Origin: Pseudomonas fluorescens
GTDB lineage: Bacteria; Pseudomonadota; Gammaproteobacteria; Pseudomonadales; Pseudomonadaceae
Assembly: GCF_001708445.1 (NCBI RefSeq)
Contig: NZ_CP015637.1
Coordinates: forward strand, 2,047,001-2,111,000
Direction: 5' to 3'
DNA length: 64,000 nt
Under the pieces are notes generated by a model. The model saw only the letters and a list, made by a program, of their open reading frames with translations, did not search any database and was not told the DNA's origin. Made by a program: the position numbers and the translations under genes. The number at the start of each line of letters is the position of its first letter. Position 1 is the stretch's first letter. This document shows positions 54,372 to 61,362 of the stretch, piece after piece.

Positions 54372-55709
54372 ATGCGCGCAGCAAGAATTATACCTTTCGC
54401 TTCAGCCATGCTGATCTATTCGCTTTGCCAACAGGCGCAAGCTTACAAGTTATATAGTGAGAATGATGGTACAACCGTTCTGAATGCTGATCTGACGGGC
54501 GCGGTAGGTTTTTATAGCCTCAATAGAAACTATCTGGCCGATCCGGATAGAAACCCAAGTCGAATGAACTGGCAAGAGGGTTTTATCAAGTATGGCTTTA
54601 GCGGTGCTACCGATAAAATACCTACAGGCTCGGTATACGGTGGTTTCAGCCTTATCAGTACAGGCTCTTTTGGGGATGGCGACCCCGGCGGCACGACTGC
54701 TGGCGACGAGCGTGCAACCACGGTCGAAGAGGCCTACGTCGGTTGGCGCTCAGGCGATATGTTTCCTGTGTTAGGTCAAGACGGCGTGGATTTATCCGTT
54801 GGCCGTCAGTTGGCCCCAACTCACAGTTTTATGATCGTGGAGGACGGCTTCTCACCCGGCAGTGCTTATAATCCAGACCCAAATCTGCCATACGGTTCGT
54901 TCAATCGCGGCGGCGCTTATAGTCTGGGAATGCGACTGGCATTTGGTAACACCGTCGTACTGCGTTTAGGTGGCGATGAAGGCCTGCATGGTAATCTGAT
55001 GTGGATCAAATCGAATAACCGTGTCGAGGGTGAAGCTGAATTTGCAGTTGCCAACCTTGACTACACCACCGACTTCGGCACCATCGGCACCACCTATGTT
55101 CAAGGTCTCGATGTGAACAAGAAGTGGACCCAGGGCATTACTGCGGAGCGCGACAGCCTTAAGGCCTACAGCATTCGTGGCGAAAGTAGATTAGGCATTG
55201 AAAATGCTGATTTTGCTTTTGAAGTTGCCCGTCAGAATAACAAAGGTCGCATCGAAAGTGGGATGTTCTTTGATGTGGGCTATACCTTTGCTGACGCCTT
55301 CTGGAAACCCATGCTGAGCTTTCGGCAGTCGCGTTTCAGTAAAAACTGGGATCCGATCTTCCCGGGTGGCTACCGTAAGCGTGCCCCAGGTGAGGTAGCG
55401 TCAGGCTTTGCCGGCCCTACTACCAATAATTACAAAATCAACGACGTGTTCCTATCGATTAACCCCACTGATAATCTGTCCTTCAATGCTCAGTACTTCG
55501 TATACACTCAACTGACTGATCGCAATAGTGCGGACCGGGGAGGCAAGGAACTTGATCTTTCCGTGAATTGGATGGCTACCGAGAACATCATAGTTTCCCC
55601 ACTGATTGGCTTCTTTAAACCTAATTGCTGGCTGGAGAATGGCGGCCTGCAAAATGGTGATGACTCCATCGCCACGTTACTGCAACTAACAGTGTGGTTC
55701 ACTTATTAA
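54372..55709 (+). CDS. Outer-membrane beta-barrel protein (porin-like)
   Basis: A 445-residue protein with a signal peptide (ending QQAQAYKLYS) and alternating polar/hydrophobic strands throughout. It closes with LLQLTVWFTY; a C-terminal aromatic residue after such a strand is the BAM-recognition signature of outer membrane barrels. Loops are Gly/Asn/Asp-rich. The barrel type is not certain; it resembles carbohydrate or aromatic-uptake porins more than OprD. It is the last gene of the island, so uptake of a compound handled by the two small secreted proteins is one possible reading. Confidence 0.72.
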   Translation: MRAARIIPFASAMLIYSLCQQAQAYKLYSENDGTTVLNADLTGAVGFYSLNRNYLADPDRNPSRMNWQEGFIKYGFSGATDKIPTGSVYGGFSLISTGSFGDGDPGGTTAGDERATTVEEAYVGWRSGDMFPVLGQDGVDLSVGRQLAPTHSFMIVEDGFSPGSAYNPDPNLPYGSFNRGGAYSLGMRLAFGNTVVLRLGGDEGLHGNLMWIKSNNRVEGEAEFAVANLDYTTDFGTIGTTYVQGLDVNKKWTQGITAERDSLKAYSIRGESRLGIENADFAFEVARQNNKGRIESGMFFDVGYTFADAFWKPMLSFRQSRFSKNWDPIFPGGYRKRAPGEVASGFAGPTTNNYKINDVFLSINPTDNLSFNAQYFVYTQLTDRNSADRGGKELDLSVNWMATENIIVSPLIGFFKPNCWLENGGLQNGDDSIATLLQLTVWFTY

Positions 55710-55941
55710 TTAGGTTGTGGACTGCGAGCACCCAGTGATGGCGCCGTTGCAGTCTTGAACGTGTAATGATCTTCGAGTCCCGCCTCGGTTTCCGCGGCAG
55801 AAAAGTACGCACTTTAGATTGAAATCTGTAAAAGGTTCAGGACTCGGATTTCACGTGGCAATGTGCAAAAAAGGTATTTTCCTCCATCAGTATTCGAGCA
55901 TTCTGGGCAAACCGACTTTTTCAACACAATCGACCCCTAGC

Positions 55942-56085
55942 GCGTGGCGCATGTTTTTCAGGGTACCGAAGGGGGCGAGCAGTTCGGGAGCGAGGGTAGG
56001 CTGCATGGTCGGCACTTGGGACAAAAGTGCGGCGGGGTAGTGCAAGCTGGCGAAGGCTCTATTGGTCTGGGTCTACGCTTGTAAC
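55942..56085. repeat. 144-bp direct repeat, right copy (truncated trhP start)
   Basis: On the minus strand it would encode MQPTLAPELLAPFGTLKNMR before running into unrelated island sequence, i.e. a 21-codon trhP remnant, with the matching upstream 80 bp. Differences from the left copy lie in both the coding and upstream parts, so it is diverged and not a fresh duplication. Confidence 0.88.
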
Positions 56086-56123
56086 AAAGATGGCACTCGC
56101 AGGGTTCGCAGTGGACTAAGCAT

Positions 56124-56152
56124 CAGGGCGCACACACGCGCCCTGCTTTTTT
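56124..56152 (+). terminator. Terminator-like hairpin just ahead of the AI-2E gene
   Basis: CAGGGCGC (56124-56131) pairs with GCGCCCTG (56138-56145), followed by CTTTTTT. It ends 14 bases before ATG 56167, so it either stops transcripts arriving from upstream or acts within the leader of this gene. Confidence 0.7.
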
Positions 56153-56166
56153 GACATGGATCGGAC

Positions 56167-57234
56167 ATGAACGCGACCAACCTGCAATTCAAAACCCTGT
56201 TGCTCTTACTGGTCCTGGTGACCATGGCCTTTATCTGGATTCTGTTGCCGTTCTACGGCGCGGTGTTCTGGGCGGTCATCCTCGGTATCATCTTTGCGCC
56301 CTTGCAGCGTCGGCTGCAGTTCAAATTTGGCTGGAATCGCAACCTCACGTCCCTGACGACTCTCACGGCCTGCCTGATCATCGCGATCCTGCCGGTGATC
56401 ATCACCAGCGCGTTGTTGGTACAGGAAGGGGCGACGCTGTACAAGAACATCGAGAGCGGCAAGTTGGACGTGGCCGGTTACATCGAACAGTTCAAGAACG
56501 TCCTGCCACCGTACTTCCAGCACCTGCTGGATCGCTTCGGCATGGGCAACCTGGAGGGCTTGCGCGAGAAAATCGTCAAGAGCGCGATGCAGGGCAGCCA
56601 ATTCTTCGCCACTCAGGCGTTCAGCTTTGGCCAGGGCACGTTTGATTTCCTGGTGAGCTTTTTCATCATGCTGTACCTGCTGTTCTTCCTGCTGCGCGAC
56701 GGCCCGGAGTTGGTGCGCAAGGTGCGTACCGCAGTGCCCTTGGCCGAACCGCAAAAGCGTCGCCTGCAACTCAAGTTCAACCGCGTGGTGCGTGCCACGG
56801 TCAAGGGCAACGTCCTGGTGGCCGTGACCCAAGGAGCGCTGGGCGGTTTGATTTTCTGGTTCCTGGATATCCCCAGTGCGTTGCTCTGGGCGGTATTGAT
56901 GGCATTTCTATCGCTGCTGCCGGCCGTGGGCGCGGGGATCGTATGGGCGCCGGTTGCCGTGTATTTCCTGCTCAGCGGGGCGATCTGGCAGGGTGTGGTG
57001 CTGGGCTTGTTCGGCGTCTTTGTGATCGGCCTGGTGGATAACGTGCTGCGCCCGATCCTGGTGGGCAAGGACACCAAGATGCCCGATTACCTGATTCTGA
57101 TCTCGACCCTGGGCGGCTTGTCAGTATTTGGCCTCAACGGGTTTGTGATCGGGCCGCTGGTAGCGGCATTGTTCATGTCCAGTTGGGCGCTATTTGTCGA
57201 AAGCAAGCCACGGGTCAAGCTGCCACTGCCCTGA
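56167..57234 (+). CDS. AI-2E (PerM/YhhT) family transporter
   Basis: A 355-residue inner-membrane protein of the AI-2E family, with seven or eight helices. The first pair (LLLLLVLVTMAFIWILLPFY and VFWAVILGIIFAPL) precedes a soluble insert (about 60-150), and the signature block comes late: AVLMAFLSLLPAVGAG, DNVLRPILVGK and TLGGLSVFGLNGFVIGPLV. Members include TqsA and Na+/H+ antiporters, so the name does not prove AI-2 export. The ribosome site is poor. Confidence 0.85.
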   Translation: MNATNLQFKTLLLLLVLVTMAFIWILLPFYGAVFWAVILGIIFAPLQRRLQFKFGWNRNLTSLTTLTACLIIAILPVIITSALLVQEGATLYKNIESGKLDVAGYIEQFKNVLPPYFQHLLDRFGMGNLEGLREKIVKSAMQGSQFFATQAFSFGQGTFDFLVSFFIMLYLLFFLLRDGPELVRKVRTAVPLAEPQKRRLQLKFNRVVRATVKGNVLVAVTQGALGGLIFWFLDIPSALLWAVLMAFLSLLPAVGAGIVWAPVAVYFLLSGAIWQGVVLGLFGVFVIGLVDNVLRPILVGKDTKMPDYLILISTLGGLSVFGLNGFVIGPLVAALFMSSWALFVESKPRVKLPLP

Positions 57235-57237
57235 TTC

Positions 57238-57420
57238 TCAGGCGTGGAGCCGGACGTGGGTCGCGTGTTGCAGTTGTTTTTCTGCGGCCGACAACGAGGT
57301 GAGCGGGCCGCTGATGGGCTCGCCATCACGGACCACATACCAGCAGGCAAGCAAGCCGGCCTTGCGAAGGGGCGCGGGGACGGCGCTACCGATAACGGAC
57401 ATGATCTGAACAGTGGGCAT
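57238..57420 (-). CDS. Small conserved-type hypothetical protein (60 aa)
   Basis: A 60-residue protein from ATG 57420, which has an excellent GGAGGT four bases upstream; that site is the main evidence for a gene. It begins MPTVQIMSVIGSAVPAPLRK and has an aromatic/Asp-rich middle (ACWYVVRDGEPISGP) that looks like a small beta sheet. It is convergent with the AI-2E gene, 3 bases between stops. No family recognised. Confidence 0.65.
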   Translation of the reverse strand: MPTVQIMSVIGSAVPAPLRKAGLLACWYVVRDGEPISGPLTSLSAAEKQLQHATHVRLHA

Positions 57421-57511
57421 AAATACCTCCAATCGCTATGGAGGTCACCTTACGGGGTGCAGGCGTGCAGGAAAAATCACCTGGCTCGATAGTCGACATC
57501 AACGCCAGGCG

Positions 57512-57706
57512 TCAATCCACCACTTGATCGAGCATGCTCACGACTTCCTGCTCGCTGAGCAGGCCCTTGCGTACCAGGTTTTCCGTAAGCAATGCCAGGA
57601 ACTTCGCGCTGCGGTGGCCTTCGAGGTGCTTGAGTTCAGTCAGGGCGCTATAGACCCTGCTGGACGTACAGAGGCCGGCGGTGCGGTGCGGGTTTTGTGT
57701 GGGCAT
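57512..57706 (-). CDS. Small hypothetical protein (64 aa)
   Basis: A 64-residue protein from ATG 57706 with AAGGA about nine bases upstream. Residues 15-64 look like three amphipathic helices (RVYSALTELKHLEGHRSAKF, LLTENLVRKGLLSEQEVVSM). It has no signal peptide. No family recognised; helical regulator or adaptor size. It is on the same strand as the two small genes around it. Confidence 0.55.
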   Translation of the reverse strand: MPTQNPHRTAGLCTSSRVYSALTELKHLEGHRSAKFLALLTENLVRKGLLSEQEVVSMLDQVVD

Positions 57707-57888
57707 GGTCAGTCGTCCTTGTTGTTTTGGGGTGGACTGGTTTAAGAGTGAGGGGGTGTCGTGACGTAAACATGACAGCGCGAGCCCCGGTCGGGCAAGT
57801 AGACTTTCGATCTGAATGATGTGGGATTGCTGCTTGGCCGTTGTCTTCAAAGCGACATTGGCCTCCCGAATCCAGCCTTTTTCGCCCG

Positions 57889-57915
57889 AAAAAAAGCCCC
57901 GCGTGTGGGCGAGGC
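57889..57915 (-). terminator. Rho-independent terminator after the Tyr/Pro-rich protein gene
   Basis: On the minus strand GCCTCGCC-CACAC-GCGGGGC folds into a stem that is followed at once by seven T. It lies 25 bases after the stop of the gene at 57940-58308. Confidence 0.8.
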
Positions 57916-57939
57916 CTGTTCAGGTGTGTCAATTCAAGC

Positions 57940-58308
57940 TTACCAGCCGCGGCCATAGTAGCCATGGGGCGGGCCGTAGTAACCGCGGGGAGGGCCGTAG
58001 TAGCCGCGTGGCGGGCCGTAATAGACGGGCGCCGGACGGTAGTAAACCTGTTGCTGCACATACACCGGTGGCGGCGGGGCGTAGTAGACCGGCGGCGGAG
58101 CGGCATACACCGGCTGCGGCTGGACGTACACCGGCTGCTGCACATAGACCTCACGCGGCTGGCTGGCAACCACGGAGCCGACGACGGCGGCACCGACAAG
58201 AGCACCCAAAACGGCCGGGCCACCCCAACCACCACCGTGGGCTGAGGCTTGGCCTGCCATAGCGAGTGCGCCGATAAGCAGGGCGATCTTGGGGAGTTTA
58301 CGCATCAT
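57940..58308 (-). CDS. Exported Gly/Pro/Tyr-rich low-complexity protein
   Basis: A 122-residue protein with a signal peptide (KIALLIGALAMAGQASA) and a short glycine/alanine helix (AVLGALVGAAVVGSVVAS) before a low-complexity tail. The tail has VYVQ/VYYAPP units and ends with three to four copies of RGYYGPP. GAGGA precedes ATG 58308. Similar proteins occur widely in pseudomonads and may associate with the envelope. Function unknown. Confidence 0.75.
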   Translation of the reverse strand: MMRKLPKIALLIGALAMAGQASAHGGGWGGPAVLGALVGAAVVGSVVASQPREVYVQQPVYVQPQPVYAAPPPVYYAPPPPVYVQQQVYYRPAPVYYGPPRGYYGPPRGYYGPPHGYYGRGW

Positions 58309-58470
58309 GGTCATTCCTCGGTTAGCCCCTGCGCTTGTGGTCTGCAATCAATAGACTCAAGGATTGTCGCGGGGATACTTTTAAGACAACGTATTTCTGA
58401 AAAACAGCACAGCCACTAGGTAAAGGTTGTGTAAGGTCTGTACCCATTTGCTTACTTAAAGGAGCTTGCG

Positions 58471-59289
58471 ATGCAGATGCACCCCAACAAGGACACCCAA
58501 TTGTGCATGTCACTGTCGGCGCGCCCTGGGAATTTTGGCCTGCGTTTTCATAACCATCTGTACGAGCAGTTGGGTTTGAACTTCTACTATAAAGCCTTCA
58601 GCAGCCAGGATTTGCCCGGTGCGATCGGCGGTATTCGCGCCTTGGGCATTCGCGGTTGCGGGGTGTCCATGCCGTTCAAGGAAGCCGCCATTGCCTTAGT
58701 GGACGAACTGGATGATTCGGTTCAAGCCATTGACTCCCTGAACACTATCGTCAACACCGACGGCCACCTCAAGGCCTACAACACCGACTACATCGCTATC
58801 GAACAACTGCTGAAAAAACACGGGGTGCCACAGGATTCGACCTTTGCCCTGCGTGGCAGCGGCGGCATGGCCAAGGCCGTGGCCAGTGCCTTGCGTGACG
58901 GTGGCTATGCCCATGGCGTGATCGTGGCGCGCAATGAGGCGGCGGGGCGGGCATTGGCGCAGAATCTTGGGTACGAATGGCGGGCTGAACTGGGTGATTT
59001 GCGCCCACGGATGCTGATTAACGTAACGCCGATCGGCATGACCGGCGGGGCCGAGGCGGACGCGTTGGCGTTTGAGGCGGATGCCGTTGATAAAGCCGAG
59101 ACAGTGTTCGATGTGGTGGCGATCCCCGCCGAAACGCCGTTGATTGTGCGAGGGCGGGCCAAGGGCAAGCGGGTGATTACTGGCCTGGAAGTGATTGCGA
59201 TCCAGGCGCTGGAGCAGTTCGTCCTGTACACCGGCATTCGACCGACTCAGGAACAGTTCGAAAAGGCCGTGGTGTTTGCCCGAAGCTGA
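58471..59289 (+). CDS. Shikimate dehydrogenase-like protein
   Basis: A 272-residue AroE-superfamily protein. The substrate-binding N-terminus has LSARPGNFGLRFHNHLY, and the catalytic Lys is in GVSMPFKEAAI; NTD in YNTDYIAIEQLL holds the conserved Asp. The NADP loop reads RGSGGMAKAVAS, i.e. Arg where AroE has Gly at the first position (GxGGxxxA), which may weaken cofactor binding. GGAG precedes ATG 58471. It is probably not the main shikimate dehydrogenase; quinate or a related polyol acid is possible. Confidence 0.8.
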   Translation: MQMHPNKDTQLCMSLSARPGNFGLRFHNHLYEQLGLNFYYKAFSSQDLPGAIGGIRALGIRGCGVSMPFKEAAIALVDELDDSVQAIDSLNTIVNTDGHLKAYNTDYIAIEQLLKKHGVPQDSTFALRGSGGMAKAVASALRDGGYAHGVIVARNEAAGRALAQNLGYEWRAELGDLRPRMLINVTPIGMTGGAEADALAFEADAVDKAETVFDVVAIPAETPLIVRGRAKGKRVITGLEVIAIQALEQFVLYTGIRPTQEQFEKAVVFARS

Positions 59290-59304
59290 AGAACGCTGGT
59301 GATC

Positions 59305-59642
59305 AAATGTGGGAGGGGGCTTGCCCCCGATGGCATAGGTATCTACACAACGTTGGCTCAACGCTGAATGCCCGGAAAATAGGGCTGTTGTGGCGAGCGG
59401 GCTTGTCCCGCGTTGGGCTGCGTAGCAGCCCTAGTCAAGAAGAACGCGGTGTATCAGACACTCTGCAGAGGCTGGTTTTGGGGCTGCTACGCAGCCCAAC
59501 GCGGGACAAGCCCGCTCGCCACAGGGAGATTTGTCAGGGGCTGAAAAGTTGTGTAGATACCCATGCCCCGATGGCGGTGTATCAGGCAATGAATGTATTG
59601 ACCGAACCACCGCTATCGGGGGCAACCCCCCTCCCACATTTT
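59305..59642. repeat. REPIN interrupted by a palindromic element
   Basis: The arm AAATGTGGGAGGGGGCTTGC (59305 onward, followed by CCCCGATGGC) has its inverted mate at about 59613-59642 (TATCGGGGGCAACCCCCCTC onward). Without the 224-bp insert 59338-59561 the REPIN would be about 114 bp, the usual size. CCCCGATGGC occurs on both sides of the insert (59325-59334, 59566-59575). Confidence 0.78.
59338..59561. mobile_element. MITE/REPIN-like 224-bp palindromic element, copy B
   Basis: Perfect 14-bp inverted ends, GGTATCTACACAAC and GTTGTGTAGATACC. Inside lie GTGGCGAGCGGGCTTGTCCC and its inverted mate with GCTGCGTAGCAGCCC stems. It is the better preserved sister of copy A (12552-12774) and lies in the opposite orientation. 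It encodes nothing convincing. Confidence 0.82.
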
Positions 59643-59650
59643 TGACCGTG

Positions 59651-60301
59651 TCAGGCCTGTTCCAGCTGTGCCAGGCGCTCTTCCAGCGCCGCAATCCGTG
59701 CTTCAAGCTCTTCAATACGATCCAGCGAGACCGCGCCGGCAGAGCGCTCCACCGGGCTCCCCCGCGCCGCGATAATCGCCTCGATATCCGCCGGGTCCCC
59801 CAGCGCATGGGTATAGCGATCTTCCCGCTGCCCCGCCTGACGTGGCACCAGCAGCGCCAATCCGCGTGCGATCAGGCGCTCCAACTGGTGCACCACTTGC
59901 TCGGCATCTTCGAAATCATGCATGCGCCCGCTGCGGGTCAGCAGTTCATTGACCGTCTGCGGTCCGCGTAAAAACAGCAGCCCGGTCAGGATCACCTGGG
60001 CCGGCACCAGCTCCAGCGCCTTGTCTACCCGATGCTCCCAGCGGTCGGCGCGACTGCCCATCACCAATCGGGTAAAGCCCTGGCCTTCGAGTGCGCGCAG
60101 GCTCTGGCCGACCTGGCCTGGGCTGAGGTTCATGACGGGTTCGCGGCTGGTCTTCTGGTTGCAGGCCAGGACCAGGGCGTTGAGGGTCAGGGGATAGGTT
60201 TCGGGGTTGGTCGCCTGTTTTTCGATCAGGCAGCCCAGGATGCGGATTTCCGTGCTGTTCAGGCGCGGCTCAGGAGTGTCGGTGTCGTGCTCGGCGGTCA
60301 T
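59651..60301 (-). CDS. yceH: YceH family protein (DUF480)
   Basis: A 216-residue protein of the YceH/DUF480 family: two winged-helix units ([20 protein letters not shown] then [40 protein letters not shown]) followed by a C-terminal coiled coil ([20 protein letters not shown]). Length equals E. coli YceH (215). Start ATG 60301. Role is not settled; the wHTH pair suggests nucleic-acid or protein binding. Confidence 0.88.
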   Translation of the reverse strand: MTAEHDTDTPEPRLNSTEIRILGCLIEKQATNPETYPLTLNALVLACNQKTSREPVMNLSPGQVGQSLRALEGQGFTRLVMGSRADRWEHRVDKALELVPAQVILTGLLFLRGPQTVNELLTRSGRMHDFEDAEQVVHQLERLIARGLALLVPRQAGQREDRYTHALGDPADIEAIIAARGSPVERSAGAVSLDRIEELEARIAALEERLAQLEQA

Positions 60302-60324
60302 CGCGCTTTCCCTATGCAGTGAAT

Positions 60325-60414
60325 GGGGGCGTTCTCAATGGGTTTCCCTACCCCGTTGTCGCCTTAAAGCAGACCAGGCCCGGCGCGGCGGGGAATCTAA
60401 TTGAGAACGCCCCC
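60325..60414. repeat. Perfect 15-bp inverted repeat in a divergent promoter region
   Basis: GGGGGCGTTCTCAAT (60325-60339) and ATTGAGAACGCCCCC (60400-60414) surround a 60-base centre. It fills the gap between divergent yceH and the DUF1993 gene. It could be a small mobile element's ends, a hairpin, or two operators. Confidence 0.75.
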
Positions 60415-60506
60415 GCCTAGCCTAAGCCGGAAAAAATAAAAGACAAGCGCTCGGCATGGCTATAATCGCCGCTGGTTCCAACCCTGCCATTACCGATGAG
60501 ACTGTC

Positions 60507-61016
60507 ATGACTATTTCCCTGTACGCCGCCTCCGTCCCAGTCTTCAAGCAAATGCTCAACGCCCTGAGCGATGTGCTGAACAAAGCCGAAGCCCACGCCA
60601 CCGCCAAGAACATCGAGCCCAATGCCCTGCTGCAAGCGCGCCTGTTCCCGGACATGTTCCCACTGGTGCGCCAGGTGCAGATCGCGGTCGACTTCGCCAA
60701 AGGTGTTTCCGCACGCCTGGCCGAGATCGAAGTGCCGAAGTACGAAGACAGCGAAGTGACCTTCGCCGACCTGCAAGCGCTGATCGCCAAGGTCCTGGCG
60801 TTTGTCGACACCATCAAGCCTGAGCAGATCGACGGCAAGGAAGGTATCGAAATCATCACCCGCCCAGGCACCCCGAAAGAGAAACGCTTCACGGGCCAGT
60901 CCTACCTGCTGACCTACGGCCTGCCGCAGTTCTTCTTCCACGTCACTACTGCTTACGCATTGTTGCGTCACAACGGTGTGGAAGTGGGCAAGCGCGACTA
61001 CATGGGCGCGTTCTAA
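60507..61016 (+). CDS. DUF1993 family protein
   Basis: A 169-residue helical protein of the DUF1993 family, four-helix bundle DinB-like fold. It starts MTISLYAASVPVFKQMLNAL and shows LFPDMFPLVRQVQIAVDFAK, then TGQSYLLTYGLPQFFFHVTT and a late AYALLRHNGVEVGKRDYMG. Two of the family's histidine or aspartate metal positions may be present, but this was not verified. ATG 60507 was chosen as it begins the conserved region; an earlier in-frame ATG at 60456 adds a polar stretch. Function unknown. Confidence 0.82.
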   Translation: MTISLYAASVPVFKQMLNALSDVLNKAEAHATAKNIEPNALLQARLFPDMFPLVRQVQIAVDFAKGVSARLAEIEVPKYEDSEVTFADLQALIAKVLAFVDTIKPEQIDGKEGIEIITRPGTPKEKRFTGQSYLLTYGLPQFFFHVTTAYALLRHNGVEVGKRDYMGAF

Positions 61017-61037
61017 GCCTATAAAAAATCTATGGTC

Positions 61038-61191
61038 CCCCCCATTTTTGCAATACTGATTAACGGGCGATGTGGTTGGCTTGCTTAAATCTATCCGGCG
61101 TCTGTTTGGGGCTTCCCCCCATTTTTGCAATACTGATTAACGGGCGATGTGGTTGGCTTGCTTAAATCTATCCGGCGTCTGTTTGGGGCTT
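61038..61191. repeat. 77-bp perfect tandem duplication
   Basis: Two adjacent copies (about 61038-61114 and 61115-61191), each running from CCCCATTTTTGCAATACTGA to CGTCTGTTTGGGGCTT, are identical except at the edges. The duplication ends within GGGGCTTGCCCC. Confidence 0.9.
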
Positions 61192-61239
61192 GCCCCAGCG
61201 CCACGATGAGAGTCGCGCCTGACGATCCTTAAAAGCCCG

Positions 61240-61263
61240 TCGGCTTCTGAAGCCGATTTTTAT
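61240..61263 (+). terminator. Rho-independent terminator-like hairpin
   Basis: TCGGCTTC-T-GAAGCCGA followed by TTTTTAT. In + direction it would end transcripts of the DUF1993 gene, 220 bp upstream. Confidence 0.65.
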
Positions 61264-61362
61264 GTCAGGATCTTCGCCAGGCCGGTAGGCCGTTCACGTC
61301 ATCCGTTGTTCAGCTATCGCAAAACCTGAAGGGTGAATTGTGGTACTGCAACAACCGCAGGG

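Larger units (their letters stand above)
52189..55941. mobile_element. 3.75-kb acquired island bracketed by 144-bp direct repeats
   Basis: The segment between the two trhP-start copies is visibly AT-richer than the surrounding DNA and carries only three genes, all for exported proteins (two small periplasmic-type, one beta-barrel). It has no integrase, transposase or tRNA. Because the right copy is a truncated trhP 5' end, the island arrived either with trhP-flanking DNA from another strain by homologous recombination or by a duplicating insertion. Edges are known only to the ends of the repeats. Confidence 0.72.
55710..56166. other. Island right end, trhP remnant and leader of the next gene
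   Basis: 457 bp without an intact gene. It includes the island end, the duplicated trhP start (55942-56085) and a terminator-like hairpin (56124-56152). A 73-codon plus-strand frame across the remnant (55819-56040) is an artefact of the duplication. Confidence 0.7.
61017..61362. other. Non-coding region downstream of the IS110-type transposase
   Basis: 346 bp holding a 77-bp tandem duplication (61038-61191), a terminator-like hairpin (61240-61263) and about 100 bp before the transposase stop. In IS1111-type elements the long non-coding end lies downstream of the transposase, so part of this stretch may belong to the element and could encode its guide (bridge) RNA. Confidence 0.5.

Noticed and set aside
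55819..56040. A 73-codon plus-strand frame at the island's right end
   Set aside because: It crosses the trhP-derived repeat antisense; no ribosome site and no family.
56085..56125. Possible tRNA 3' end (GGGTTCGCAG) as island attachment site
   Set aside because: No acceptor, anticodon stem or CCA partner could be drawn; the island edge is explained by the trhP-start repeat.
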